Source: Cohnella rhizosphaerae (GTDB taxonomy: Bacteria; Bacillota; Bacilli; Paenibacillales; Paenibacillaceae). Taken from it: a stretch of 64,000 nt of DNA. Positions 15,785-26,326 of this stretch are shown one piece after another. The stretch is from the NCBI RefSeq assembly GCF_029525575.1, contig NZ_JAPDIA010000007.1:372001-436000 (forward strand). The letters run 5' to 3'. Within the stretch, counting starts at the first letter, position 1. Each line of letters begins with the position of its first letter. A program made the translations under genes and the position numbers. The notes beneath the pieces are model-generated. The model was not told the origin of the DNA. It did not search any database and saw only the letters and a list, made by a program, of their open reading frames with translations.

Positions 15785-17008
15785 ATGGAATTGCATCGAA
15801 TAGCCGAAAAGGCGGCGCGCGAGGCCTACGGCCGGCTGCTCTCCTATCTCACGGTCCGTTGGCGCAATCCTCAGGATGTGGAGGATGCCATCGGCGACGC
15901 CTTTCTGTCGGCGTTGGAAACTTGGCCAAAGACAGGCATTCCAGATAAGCCCGAAGCTTGGCTTGTCACGATCGCCCGCAGGCGGTTGATCGACCGCGCC
16001 CGCCGCAGCCGCGTCTCCGCCGAGGCGCTGCCGACGCTTCTGGCCATGGCCGAGGATGCCCGGCTTCTGAATGCGTCCATCGCCGAGCTGCCGGACGAGC
16101 GGCTCGGCATGATGCTGCTGTGCGCGCATCCGGCGATCGATCCCGCGATGCGCACGCCGCTCATGCTGCAGACGGTGCTTGGGTTGGACGCGGCCCGCAT
16201 CGCGTCCGCTTTCGTCGTCAAGCCTTCGACGATGAGCCAGCGCTTGACCCGGACGAAGGCCAAGATCCGCGCCGAGCGCCTCGCGTTCGAACCGGCCGAT
16301 GCGGAAGAGATCCCGGCGCGTCTCGACGCGGTCCTGGAGGCCGTCTACGCCGCTTACGGGAGCGGCTGGGACGACGCGACCGCCGCCGGTTCGCCTGGCG
16401 GGAGATTCGTCGAGGAAGCGATCGAGCTCGGAAAGCTGCTGCTTAGGTTCGTTCCCCGCGAGCCGGAGGTGCACGGGCTGCTCGCGCTGATGCTGCACGG
16501 CGAGGCTCGCCGAGCGGCTCGCCGCGATAGGGAAGGAAGTTATGTCCCGCTCTCCGAGCAGGATTGCGCAAGCTGGGATCGGAGCTTGATCGCGGAGGCG
16601 GAGCGTCATTTGCACGCGGCTTCGCAAGCCGGCCGCATCGGGCGGTTTCAACTCATGGCCGCGATTCAATCGGTGCATGCGCAGCGTCTATGGACGGGAC
16701 GTACCGAGTGGGAAGCGATCGCGCAATTGTACGAGGGGCTCGTCCGCGTGCGACCCACGCTAGGCGCTATCGTCGGCCGTGCCGCGGCGGTCGCGGAGGC
16801 CTATGGCGCAGACCAAGGTATCGCGCTGCTGGCATCCATTCCGTCTGCGGAAGTTGCGGATTATCAGCCCTACTGGGCGCTGGCCGGTCATTTGTACAAG
16901 CGGATGCATCGGTATGATGAAGCGCGATCCGCGTACAGCCGGGCGATCGGACTCAGCGCGGACGGGGCCGTCCGGCGGTTTTTGAGCAGCCAGTCAGACG
17001 GGCTGTGA
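15785..17008 (+). CDS. ECF sigma factor, ECF42-like, with long C-terminal helical domain
   Basis: A 407-residue sigma factor: region 2 at residues about 10-75 (NPQDVEDAIGDAFLSALETWP), region 4 at about 110-165 (LDAARIASAFVVKPSTMSQRLTRTK), then a 230-residue C-terminal helical (TPR-like, DUF6596) extension. This extension and the adjacent DGPF protein are the hallmarks of group ECF42, which lacks a classical anti-sigma factor and is thought to self-regulate through the extension. It probably redirects RNA polymerase to the DGPF-sigma operon itself. Intact, and followed by a strong terminator. Confidence 0.88.
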   Translation: MELHRIAEKAAREAYGRLLSYLTVRWRNPQDVEDAIGDAFLSALETWPKTGIPDKPEAWLVTIARRRLIDRARRSRVSAEALPTLLAMAEDARLLNASIAELPDERLGMMLLCAHPAIDPAMRTPLMLQTVLGLDAARIASAFVVKPSTMSQRLTRTKAKIRAERLAFEPADAEEIPARLDAVLEAVYAAYGSGWDDATAAGSPGGRFVEEAIELGKLLLRFVPREPEVHGLLALMLHGEARRAARRDREGSYVPLSEQDCASWDRSLIAEAERHLHAASQAGRIGRFQLMAAIQSVHAQRLWTGRTEWEAIAQLYEGLVRVRPTLGAIVGRAAAVAEAYGADQGIALLASIPSAEVADYQPYWALAGHLYKRMHRYDEARSAYSRAIGLSADGAVRRFLSSQSDGL

Positions 17009-17020
17009 ATACGACAGTAA

Positions 17021-17073
17021 AAAGAACCCTTAAGCAGAACACCGCAAAGCGAGTGTTGCTTAAGGGTTCTTTG
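17021..17073 (+). terminator. Long-stem terminator after the ECF sigma gene
   Basis: A perfect 16-bp stem, AAAGAACCCTTAAGCA/TGCTTAAGGGTTCTTT, enclosing a smaller ACAC/GTGT stem. Confidence 0.85.
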
Positions 17074-17171
17074 GATTCCTGGGTTCTTTGCGCGCCGTTC
17101 TCGTTCGTTGGCCCGTTCGCGTGTATAATGGCGTTGACGATATCATTCCTTGCGAGAGTTGGGAGTTTGCC

Positions 17172-18122
17172 ATGAAGCCATTTTACGGGAAAGACAAGCC
17201 GCTTCCGGAAGCGCTCAGAATCGTGTTTCTGGGAGATAGCATTACCGACGACGGCACTTACATCGCCTATCTCGATGCCTATTTCCACCTGCATGTCCCG
17301 GCTTCCCGGATCGAGCTGATCAACCTGGGTGTCAGCAGCGAGACGGCGTCGGGACTGAGCGAGCCCATTCATCCGTTTCCGCGGCCGTGCATACACGACC
17401 GGTTGGCGCGGGCGCTCGCCGAGACGCAGCCTGACTGGGTCGTCGTCTGCTACGGCATGAACGACGGCATCTACCATCCGCTGTCGGAGGCGCGTTTCGC
17501 CGCCTACAAGGACGGCCTGCTTCGGCTGCTCGGCCAGATCCGGCAGGCGGGCGCCAAGGCGATCGCCATGACGCCGCCGCCGTTCGATCCCGCGTCGCTG
17601 CCGGACGGCGCGAAGCGGCTGCTGCCCGAAGGCCGGCCGGAGTCGGCGTACAGTTACGAGACGCCCTTCGCCGATTACGAGCAGGTGCTGAAGCGCTACG
17701 CGGACTGGGTGCTGTCGCTCGGCGAAGATGTTGCAGACGCGACGGTGAGCATCCACGACGAGCTGCTGGCGCACATCGCGGCGGAACGGGCGGCCGATCC
17801 GGCGTACCTGTCGGGAGACGGCATCCATCCGTTCGCGCCGGGTCATGCGGTGATGGCGCAGTCGATCTTGCGCACGCTGTTCGGCATCGAGCCGGAGCAT
17901 GCGCGGGCATTCGTGACGGCGGTGGACGGCTCGGCGTACTTTGAGCTGATCATGCAGCGCCACCGGCTGGTCAGCGCGGCCTGGAAAGAGCATGTCGGGC
18001 ACACGAACCCGAACAAGGCGGAAGGCGCGCTGCCCCTGGCGGAAGCGAAGGCCGCGGCGCATGCGCTGGAAGTACGCATCCGGGAGCTGGCGGCGGACTT
18101 TAAGGCTTCGCCTGCTTCGTAG
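17172..18122 (+). CDS. SGNH/GDSL-type hydrolase, cytoplasmic
   Basis: A 316-residue SGNH hydrolase. Block I is FLGDSITDDG (residue about 20; catalytic Ser), block II NLGVSSETASGL, block III CYGMNDG, block V SGDGIHPFAPGH (catalytic Asp/His). There is no signal peptide, so it acts in the cytoplasm, perhaps removing acetyl groups from imported sugars. A GAGAGTTGGGAG site precedes the ATG. It is a single gene flanked by terminators and a repeat array; the substrate is a guess. Confidence 0.9.
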   Translation: MKPFYGKDKPLPEALRIVFLGDSITDDGTYIAYLDAYFHLHVPASRIELINLGVSSETASGLSEPIHPFPRPCIHDRLARALAETQPDWVVVCYGMNDGIYHPLSEARFAAYKDGLLRLLGQIRQAGAKAIAMTPPPFDPASLPDGAKRLLPEGRPESAYSYETPFADYEQVLKRYADWVLSLGEDVADATVSIHDELLAHIAAERAADPAYLSGDGIHPFAPGHAVMAQSILRTLFGIEPEHARAFVTAVDGSAYFELIMQRHRLVSAAWKEHVGHTNPNKAEGALPLAEAKAAAHALEVRIRELAADFKASPAS

Positions 18123-18141
18123 CCTCTCATTTTCGAGTTTG

Positions 18142-18344
18142 GCCGGTAAGCGAGCTCACGCGCCGAAGTAGCATCCGACAGCGTTACTTCTGCCAGCAGG
18201 GGGGCTCGTGCGCCGAGAGAGACGCTCGTCAGCGTTGCTTTAGCCGGCGGGCGAGCGCATGCGCCGAAAGAGACGCCCGACAGCGTTACTTCGGTCGGTC
18301 GGCGAGCGCATGTGCGTAAAGAGGCGTCCCACAGCGTTACATTG
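18142..18344. repeat. Four tandem 51-bp repeats (family A)
   Basis: Units of 50, 51, 51 and 51 bp, each with GCCGRYRGGCGAGC, a palindromic GCGCATGCGC in the cleanest copy, and CAGCGTTACTTC. The GCCGAA near the middle can pair with TTCGGC at the unit end, enclosing GACGC/GCGTT, so each unit can form an imperfect hairpin. It lies between an SGNH gene and a convergent cupin gene. Reverse-complement relatives occur at 1406-1507. Confidence 0.8.
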
Positions 18345-18361
18345 GCCGTTTGCGCTGACCG

Positions 18362-18697
18362 TCAGTCGTTCGACACGCCCATCGCCGCGAGCAGGTCCTC
18401 CCTCAGCGGCGTAAACGTGTCGAACAGCGTGGCGGGCGTCAGCGCCCGGACGCCGTGAAGCGCATTGGAGGGGATATACACCGTATCCCCCTCCGAGACG
18501 CTGCGCTCGGCGTCGCCGATCCGGAAGACCAGCTCGCCCTTCGCGACGTACGTCAGCTGCTCGTGCGGATGCGCATGAACCGCGCCTTCGGCGCCGGCTT
18601 CGAATTCGACGAGCATCCCCATGATGGCGGTGCCGGCGGCTACGATTTTGCGGCGCACGCCGGGTTCGGCGTACTGCCATTCTTCATTAAGACTCAT
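18362..18697 (-). CDS. Cupin domain protein
   Basis: A single-domain cupin of 111 residues. Motif 1 has the metal-binding histidines in HAHPHEQLTYVAKGE (about residue 41); motif 2 is IPSNALHGVRAL with its histidine. Such proteins bind a metal and may be sugar isomerases or small regulators; the activity cannot be told. A GGAGG site precedes the ATG. It is the last gene of the minus-strand carbohydrate locus, 29 bp after the GH2 stop. Confidence 0.88.
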   Translation of the reverse strand: MSLNEEWQYAEPGVRRKIVAAGTAIMGMLVEFEAGAEGAVHAHPHEQLTYVAKGELVFRIGDAERSVSEGDTVYIPSNALHGVRALTPATLFDTFTPLREDLLAAMGVSND

Positions 18698-18726
18698 TTG
18701 TTACCTCCATTCTCTAAGCATCGCGC

Positions 18727-21700
18727 TCACAGATCCAGTACCCTTACATCGTCAAAATTCGATTGCGCCCGGTGCGAGCTAAGCCCCGCTTTGCCGGTCG
18801 TCAGACTCGTGTCCGTGACGGACAGCATCTGCGTGCCGTTCACCCAGAACGACAAGCTGCTGCCGTTCGCGACGGCCTGGAAGGTGTACCAGGTACCCGT
18901 CGTCATCGTAAAGGGCACCGTAACGATGTCCGACCATGTGCCGCCGATGCATTTTGAAATTTTCAGCGTGCTGACGGTCCCCGATCCGCCGCTGTAATAG
19001 GTGAAGTTGTACTGGTTGTTCGCGTCCTGGTACCGGGCATCGAGGCCGATCCCGGAGTAGGTGCCATTGAAGGAACCGGCCTTCACGCGCGCGGTCACCG
19101 CGTAGTTATCCCAGCTTGCGGTGCCGGCGAGCGCATGGACGTTGGCCGCCGTGTTGTCGGACTGCCGGTACACGTAAGTGCCGTCCGTCGCCGTCGCCCA
19201 AGTGCCGCCCGTGGTCGTCCATCCGTTCGCATTGCCGTCTTCGAAGTCGTCCGCCAGCAGCACCGGCGAGACGACGACGTCGTCGAAGCTGGCGTCGGCG
19301 CGGTGGGCGTTCAGCCCGAATTGTCCCGACGCGAAGGTGCTGTCCGTGGCGGTCAGCTCCTTGACGCCGTTGACCCAGAATTCCAGCGTGCTGCCGACGG
19401 CGACCGCCTTGAAGGTGTACCAGGTACCGGTGTTGAACGTGAAAGCCTTCGAGGCGAGCGTGGTCCACGTGCCGCCGACGGCCTTCTGAATCTTAATCAG
19501 ATTGCCGGCGGTGTAGTATTGGAAATTGTAGGTGTTGCTCGTATCCTGGAACCGCGCGTTAAGGCCGATCCCCGACAGACTTCCCAGCGAAGCGGCTTTG
19601 ACCTTGGCCGTGAGCTCGTAGTCCGTCAACGTGCCCGAGCCGTTCAGCGCGGATACGTTGGTAGCCGCGGCGTCGGTCTGCCGGAGCACCTTCGAGCCGT
19701 CGGTCGCGACGGCCCACGTGCCGCCGTTCGTCGTCCAGTCCGCCGCGCTGCCGTCCTCGAAGTCGTCCGTAAAATTCCCGCTTGCGCCGCCGCCCGGATT
19801 GGCGTCCGTCGTGAACGAGACGACGACCGAAGCGGAAGAGCCGCTTGCCTCGGTAAAGGTCAAGGTCCGCGTATAAGCCGTGTTCGGCGACAATCCGTTC
19901 GTGTTGATGGTGAAATAAAGCTCGTGTTCGCCGCGCAGGTTGCCCGAGGTTTGCGTCAGCGTGAGGAAGCCGCCTTGTCCGGCGACCGTCCAGTTCGTGC
20001 TGAGGCCGCCGCCTTTGTTGACCAGCTTGATCTTGTGCAGCTGCGAGGCGTTCGCCGGGTTTTTGACGCCGACGTTGATGGCGGGCGTCACGCTGATCTT
20101 GGGCGCGGGAACGCTGCCGATGGCGCCGAGCTGATTGGTCTCCTGGAACTTCTGCACGCCGCCCTTGCTCGCCGTGAGCTTCAGCGTCAGCCACTTGGCC
20201 GAGACGCCGGTCGGCACGGTGAAGCTGATCGCCTGCTCCGTCTTGGAGCCGTACGCCACCGTCGCGGCGAAGGAACCGGTCTGGAACGACGTATAGGCAT
20301 TCGTAGCGGGATCCACATATCCGGCTTCCCAGTTGACGTTGATGGAAGTGCCGTCCCTTTGTTCATCGTTATAGACGATAATCGTCCGGGACGCGGCGCT
20401 GCCGCCGGCGAATACGGTCGGCGCCACGCCAATGCGATTGTTTTGGTCCCCGACCTTGTCGAACGCGGCGACGGGCGAGAACGAATTTTTCGTATATTCG
20501 TAGGAATCGGACGGAATGACCGTCGGGTACGCCGAAGAGAAGACATTGACGACCGGACGGTCGATCTTGACCGGTTTGACGCCCGGCGCGGTCATATCGG
20601 ACCAAGCCGGATAAAGCGTCGCTTCGATCGGCTCGTACGCGTAGATCCAGTCGGCGTAATAACGGATGTCCGCGAAGCCGGCGTATCGCATGGCCCGGAC
20701 CATCCGGTCGGTCGCCCGGTGCCAGACGGCCTGCGAGACGATATTGTCGTTCAGATGGTCTTTGGTGAGCGTCGCGCCGTTGTAGCTGCCGTCCGCGTTC
20801 AGGGTCGGCCAGCCCTGCGACGGCGTGTAAGCCTCGCCCTCGCCGCGGGGCTTCGTCGCGTTGTTCGTATACAGGCCGTACAAGTTCGCGTGATTCATAA
20901 ATCCGATCGGATAGCCGCCCGTATAGTGATCGTTAAATTCCCAGTCGGTCTCCAGATCGTCCTGCATGATCGGACGGCTCGTATCCGCGCTCTGGATGGC
21001 GGTCGTCACGACGGGCAGCAGCGAGCTCTCGGTTCCCCAATTCTCGTTGCCTCCGCTCCACATCACGATGCTCGGATGGTTGCGGCGCGCCGCGACCCAC
21101 TGGCTGGTCCACTTGGACACATTGCTCATCGCCGTCGTACCGAAGCCCTGGGTGACCTGGTATTGCCAAAAAGGCGTCTCGTCGATGATCAGAAGTCCGA
21201 TCTCGTCCGCATAGTCGTACAGCTCGTCAATCGCTCCGCCCACGTGGGTGCGCGCGACATTGTACGTTTTGACCCACTCGTCCATCAGCTTCTTGACCTG
21301 GGCGATATTCGAATCCTTAAAGCTCTGGGAAGCGCTCGGGATCGAGCCGTGCGCGCTGCCGGCGCGCCAGTTGAACTGAAGCGCGTCGCCGCGCAGGTTC
21401 GTCTTGATGCCGTTCAGCTGAAAGTAGTTCGAGGTCTTCGTGAACTCCCGGAAGCCGAACCGCGTCGTGCTGCTGTCGACCGTGACGTCGGACTGAACGA
21501 GGCTGACGCCGAGGTTGTACAGCTTCGGATCGTGCGTCCACCAATACTTGGCGTTCGTCCAGGAGATATTGTTCCAGACGACCGTCTGGGTGCCGCCCGC
21601 GGGGACGGTGACGCTCTGGTCGGCGAAGCTCTTCTCCAGCGTACCTCCGACAAGCGTCGCCGCGCTCTTGACGGTCGCCGTCTGGGAGGTCGAAGTCTTA

Positions 21701-22402
21701 TTGACGACGGTCGTCACGATCTGAATGACGTCGTCGGACGGATCGGCGTTGTTCTGCAGGTTCGTCACGACCTGCGTATCCGCGATGTAAAGCTTGGGAT
21801 AGGCGACGAGACGCACGTCGTCCTTGATGCCCCGTCCTTGCCCCCAGGACATGTTATCCAGTCCGATGGGGTACATCGGCTTGCCGGTGCCGGATTCGAT
21901 CGCGTCGGAAGGGGAAGGACTGCAGGCCCCAGACGCGCACCTCGAGCGTGTTGGAGGCGCCCGCGTTCGCGGCGGACGTGATGTCCAGCTTGTACGGCAG
22001 GCGGGTCATCAGGTAGCCGTTCGTATCGGTCGCGATCTGCGTGCCGTTGACGAACACTTTCGCGAGCGGCGCGATCTGATCGAAGTCGAGGAAGATCTCC
22101 TTGCCCGACATCGTAGCGGGAATGGTGAAATTGCGCTTGTATACGCCGTAATTAAGCGTCGCCCAGCTGGACGGATAACCGAAGTTCTCGGCTTCGTCCC
22201 AATAGGAGGGGACGACGATGTCGTACCGGGTCGTGCCGCCGTTCGGATAAAAGTCCCAGATGCCGTTCAGCGACGCGGACTCCCGCTCCCCGGCCGCCGC
22301 TGCCGGCTTCGGGGCCACGGCTGCGTAAGCGATCAGCAGACTGCAGCAGATTAGAACCTGGATCAACCTTGCGTAAGCGTGTTTGCTCTTCGAAATTCCC
22401 AT
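18727..22402 (-). CDS. Secreted GH2-family glycoside hydrolase with two C-terminal lectin-like modules, frameshifted
   Basis: About 1224 residues. A signal peptide (to about residue 38) precedes a GH2 sugar-binding domain (LNGIWDFYPNGG, PSYWDEAENFGYP), an immunoglobulin-like domain, a TIM barrel with acid/base Glu in WSGGNENWG (about residue 453), and two tandem modules (about 870-1040, 1045-1224) starting DDFEDGxxxxWTTxGGTW, like laminin-G/concanavalin folds. One extra base in a short run (21911-21914) breaks the frame near residue 175; repaired, it reads SFPSDAIESGTGKPMYPIG. It probably releases terminal galactose or glucuronate from a polymer outside the cell. It is the fifth gene of the minus-strand operon. 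Confidence 0.87.
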
Positions 22403-22457
22403 TATCGGACCTCCTCAGATAGTAGCGGTTCCTTCAGGCGAGAAATCGAGATTGCGC

Positions 22458-24481
22458 TTAAATCAGGGATCTTTCGTAGCTTTCCGGGCTAACGTCCAGC
22501 CTGTGCCTGCCGCCGCTTGCGTTCTCCAGCTCGATCCGGACGGCGAGCGTCTCTTCGTCGATCCGGCAAGCGATGCATCGCCAGCCGGGATCCGAAGTGC
22601 CGTGCGGCGCGATGACGGTTACGATGCCCGCGGTGCCGCCGCATGCGGCTTCCGCCCGCAGCGCGGGTACTTCGTACTTGGTTCCGTAGCTGTCCGAACG
22701 GTACCCGGCCGCGGCCGAGACGACAGGCGCCTCGCAAGCCCCGCCGAAATGCCAGCTCATTCGAAGTGTTGCATCCCCCCCCTTCAGGATTTAAGAAAAA
22801 GGTGTATGCGCTATCGGCTTGGCCGTCCGCCGCGCGCACCGTCGTATCGCGATGGAGATAAAAATGCTGCGCCAGGCGATGCTCCCCCCGACGCGATCAG
22901 CCAGTCGACGAGGATGAGCGCATCGAGCTGCCGGTCCGCGATCAGCCACCTGCGATGCGTCGCGGGGTCCGACAGTCGCCGGTAGCCGTCGTGGGAGGCG
23001 TCCAGCAAGGTGTAGTCGGCTTGATGCACGGACCGGTGAAGCGCGACCGTCGCTTCGCGGTCGGACCAGCGCTGGCTGGACACGTATTCCGTCTGGTCGA
23101 GACCGTCGACCGTGACCGTGTTATGCGTCGCCGTAGCTTTAAAATAGCGCCTGCCGGCGCCCTCCTCGTACGTATACCTGCCGTTGTCCATAAAAACGGC
23201 GCGTCCCCGGTAAAACCACTCGAGCTGCAGCGCGTCGGCATGCCCGTGCGCCCCGCCCAGCGGAGCGGCATCGAACAGCAGATAATGCTGCGGATCGCGC
23301 AGAATGTGATAGCCGGCATGCGGGAAGAACCGATACGAGAGGCCGGTATCCGAGCTGTCAGCGCCCGAGCCGCCTGCACCCGGCTCGCCGATACCCGACC
23401 CGCCAACACCCGCGCTGCCAGCAAGCGCATCGCCCTCGCCTTCCCGCGCCGCCCATCCCTCGGCGATGCCCGGACCGGCGATCCAGACATCCTCCCAGTC
23501 GGGCTCGCCCCGCGCCCGCAGCGCGTCGTCCTCCAGCACCTCGCCGAGCAGGGCCAGCTTGCGCAAGCCCCACCGGTTGCAGTCCGAGTCGGACAGCGGA
23601 CTAGAAGTGCCGCCGGGCCGTACCGTGGCGGAGGCGAAGTCCGCCATGGCAGCCAGCCGCGCGCGATAGGCGTCGGGGAAGCGGTCGCCCGTCTTCCGGG
23701 CCAGCAGATACGGGAGCGCGAAGCATTCGATCGCCACATTGTGGTAGTGGACGGCCAACTCCGTCTGGACGCCGTCCTCGCCAACCTGCCGCAGGATGCA
23801 CAGTTCCAGGCGCTCCAGCGCGAGCTGCCGCCAGAACGCGGCGCGCGGATGGTCGCCGAGCAGCACGGAGATCGCCTGCAGCCCCTGCATGTGCATGATG
23901 GCGTGGTTGATCGCCGGATCGCCCATATGCGCGGACAGATAAGCGGCATGCGCGGCGAGCGCCTCCTTGAACATCGCCATCCAGTTCGCGTCCCGGCGCC
24001 AGACCGGTTCCATGCAGGCATAGGCGAAAATCCACGATAGCGGACGCACGCCGGTCTCCAGCAGCCGCCAGGGACCCGGCTTCTGAAAATAAGTCGCCTC
24101 CTCGTACGCTTCTCCCTCCGGGGCGGGACAGCTGCGAATCCAATCCGCGAGCTGCGCCGCGGCATCCGTCGCATACGACTCGTCGCCCGTCAGCAGATAT
24201 GCTTTTCCCATCGCCCGCAGGTGGCCGTGCCGGTTCAGCACCCAGGTGAACTCGGGGTCGCGCGAAGGGTTGTATAGCCAGTCGATCGGCGTCCCGAGAC
24301 CGACCCATTCGCCGGCCAGCATCGAGAAGGGGACGCGGAACTCGCCCCGTCTCGCGCGATCCGCGGTTTCCAGCGCTTCCGCAGCTCCCGCAGGATGGCT
24401 TGCCGCATAAGCTTCGGCGGCTTGTTTTAATTCTCCAAACGTCAAATAGTAGCCGTTCGCACAATCTATCGTCGTCGGCAT
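22458..24481 (-). CDS. Heparinase II/III-family polysaccharide lyase, two frameshifts
   Basis: About 673 residues with no signal peptide, suggesting it cuts imported oligosaccharides in the cytoplasm. The N-terminal alpha/alpha toroid includes PAINHAIMHMQGLQAI and QTELAVHYHNVAIE. The C-terminal Hepar_II_III sandwich has GGAHGHADALQLEWFYRG, MDNGRYTYE and ATHNTVTVDG. Residues near 360-380 are an unusual Gly/Ser/Ala-rich linker. Extra bases in a C6 run (22884-22889) and a C8 run (22775-22782) break the end; corrected, it reads ASGEHRLAQHFYLHRD and PEGGDATLRMSWHFG. The ATG at 24481 was chosen for ribosome-site spacing. Confidence 0.87.
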
Positions 24482-24494
24482 GTCCGTCACGCTC

Positions 24495-25340
24495 CTATCC
24501 CTTCACCGAACCGGCCGTAACCTGGACGAAGGATTTGTTGGCGAGCAAATAGACCAGCAGCAGCGGCAGCAGCGAGATGCAGGCGCCAGCCAGCATCAGG
24601 TCGGTCTGCATGGCGGCGGATACGCCGTACCGCAGGTTGGCGAGCCCGACCGTCAGCGTCTGGAGCTTCGGATTCGTCATCGTGAAGACGGAGGGCAGGA
24701 TGTACTCGTTCCAGGCGCTGCGGAAGACGAACAGCCCGGCGACGCCGAGACCCGGCTTCAGAAGCGGCAGAATGATCGAGCGGAAGGTGCGGAAAAAGCC
24801 GCTGCCGTCGATCATGGCCGCCTCGTCGAGATCGCGGGGGATCGACCGCATGAAGCTCGCGAGCATGAAGTAGGTGCCGGCATGCCCCGCGATCAGGATC
24901 AGCACGACGCCCCAGAGCGTGCGGTGCAGGCCGACGGCGACCATCAGGTCGAACTGCGGCTTGAGCACGACGGCGCCGATGGAGATGAACATCGTCGAGG
25001 CCTGGATGGCGATCGCCAGCCGTTTGCCGGGAAAGTCGCGCCGGTCCGCCGCATACGCCGCCATCGCCGCGACGATCAGGGTGCCGGCGGTCGCCGCTAC
25101 GCTGACGAACAGGCTGTTCCACGAGAAGCGCGCGAAGTTGGCGCCTTTCCACGCCTTGGAATAATTCGCGAACTGCCAGTGCGCGGGCCAGAACGAACCG
25201 CCGCCGCTTAGCTCCGCGTTCGTCTTGAACGAGCCGAGCACGGCCATTAGGACCGGATAGAGGATGACGACGGCGACGAGCACGAGAAATGCCCCGGCCA
25301 GCACGTTCGCCCCCGAAGGCCGCTTGGACCATCTGTTCAT
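24495..25340 (-). CDS. Sugar ABC transporter permease, MalG/LacG type
   Basis: A 281-residue inner-membrane permease with six predicted helices. The EAA loop, EAAMIDGSGFFRTFRSIILP, is at about residue 190 and contacts the ATPase. It pairs with the permease at 25356 and the lipoprotein at 26327. No ATPase gene is present, so a shared MsmX-type ATPase is likely. The next gene starts within 14 bp, so the lyase is in the same operon. Confidence 0.93.
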   Translation of the reverse strand: MNRWSKRPSGANVLAGAFLVLVAVVILYPVLMAVLGSFKTNAELSGGGSFWPAHWQFANYSKAWKGANFARFSWNSLFVSVAATAGTLIVAAMAAYAADRRDFPGKRLAIAIQASTMFISIGAVVLKPQFDLMVAVGLHRTLWGVVLILIAGHAGTYFMLASFMRSIPRDLDEAAMIDGSGFFRTFRSIILPLLKPGLGVAGLFVFRSAWNEYILPSVFTMTNPKLQTLTVGLANLRYGVSAAMQTDLMLAGACISLLPLLLVYLLANKSFVQVTAGSVKG

Positions 25341-25355
25341 GGCGATACGCCCTTT

Positions 25356-26249
25356 CTAATAAAGCGAATTGAGTTTTTTGGAGGCATAGAAGTAGATCAG
25401 CGTGACGGCGCCGATCAGCAAGGCCGCGGCGAAGCCCACGGCGCTGCCGTAGCCGAACTGCTGCACCTCCGCGGTGGTCGAGGCGACGGGAAAAAACATT
25501 TTGTACACGTACAGGAACATGACGTCGGTCTTGCCGAACGGTCCGCCCTGCGTGAGCACCATGATGCTCTCGTAGCCCTTGAGGGAGACGGTGATGGCGA
25601 GCAGCATGACCATCTGCAGCACCGGGCCCAGCATCGGAATCGTAATGTAGAAAAACTGCTGGACGGGACGGGCGCCGTCGATGGACGCGCTCTCGTAGAT
25701 GTCGCGAGGGATGCCTTGCAGGCCGGCGAGGAACAGCAGCATATAGTTGCCCACCGCGCCCCAGATCGCGATCAGAATCATCGTGAGCATCGCATAGTTC
25801 GCGCCCAGCCATTCGACGCCGCGCGACCATCCGAGCTGCTGCAGCAGCTGGTTGATCATGCCGTTGTAGGAGTTGAAGATGACGTAGAAAACGATGGACA
25901 TGACGGATGCGCTCAGCACCGTCGGCATGAAGAAGATCGTCTTGAACAGTCCCGCGCCCCGCATGCGGCGGTTCAGCAGCACGGCCAGCAGCAGCGACAG
26001 CGGGAGCGTCACGAGGAGCTTGCCGCCGGCGTATACCAGCGTGTTGGTCACGGCGTTCCAGAAACGTTCGTCATGATAAAGCCGTTCGAAATTGTAGAGT
26101 CCGACGAACTTGGGCGTGCCGTAGCCCGCGTACTCGTAGAACATGTAGCGAATCGCCCAGAAGATCGGATAGATGCCGAGCGCGAGCGTGAGCAGCAGGC
26201 TCGGGAGGGTGAAGGCGACGGCCTCCAGTTTGATTCGGGTCCGGTGCAT
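25356..26249 (-). CDS. Sugar ABC transporter permease, MalF/UgpA type
   Basis: A 297-residue permease with six transmembrane helices and the coupling loop ESASIDGARPVQQFFYITIP near residue 205. It begins IKLEAVAFTLPSLLLTL, as in UgpA-like proteins. The ATG at 26249 follows AAGGAGA. It forms a heterodimer with the product of 24495-25340 and is separated from the upstream binding-protein gene by a hairpin that would lower permease expression relative to the receptor. Confidence 0.93.
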   Translation of the reverse strand: MHRTRIKLEAVAFTLPSLLLTLALGIYPIFWAIRYMFYEYAGYGTPKFVGLYNFERLYHDERFWNAVTNTLVYAGGKLLVTLPLSLLLAVLLNRRMRGAGLFKTIFFMPTVLSASVMSIVFYVIFNSYNGMINQLLQQLGWSRGVEWLGANYAMLTMILIAIWGAVGNYMLLFLAGLQGIPRDIYESASIDGARPVQQFFYITIPMLGPVLQMVMLLAITVSLKGYESIMVLTQGGPFGKTDVMFLYVYKMFFPVASTTAEVQQFGYGSAVGFAAALLIGAVTLIYFYASKKLNSLY

Positions 26250-26276
26250 GCAGGTATCTCCTTCCGGTGGAAAAGA

Positions 26277-26312
26277 AAGGGGCCCTCAGTCGTTGGCTGA
26301 AAGGCCCCTCTT
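26277..26312 (-). terminator. Intercistronic hairpin after the binding-protein gene
   Basis: On the minus strand, AGGGGCC...GGCCCCT arms surround a partly paired CAG...CTG loop, followed by TTTCTTTTCC. Its place between receptor and permease genes fits partial termination or mRNA stabilisation. Confidence 0.6.
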
Positions 26313-26326
26313 GCGGCAATGCCGGA

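Noticed and set aside
19135..21981. A 948-residue plus-strand ORF opposite the GH2 gene
   Set aside because: It is antisense to well-supported GH2 coding sequence, rich in Arg/Gly/Val as expected for a GC-rich shadow frame, and shows no domain, ribosome site or signal peptide.
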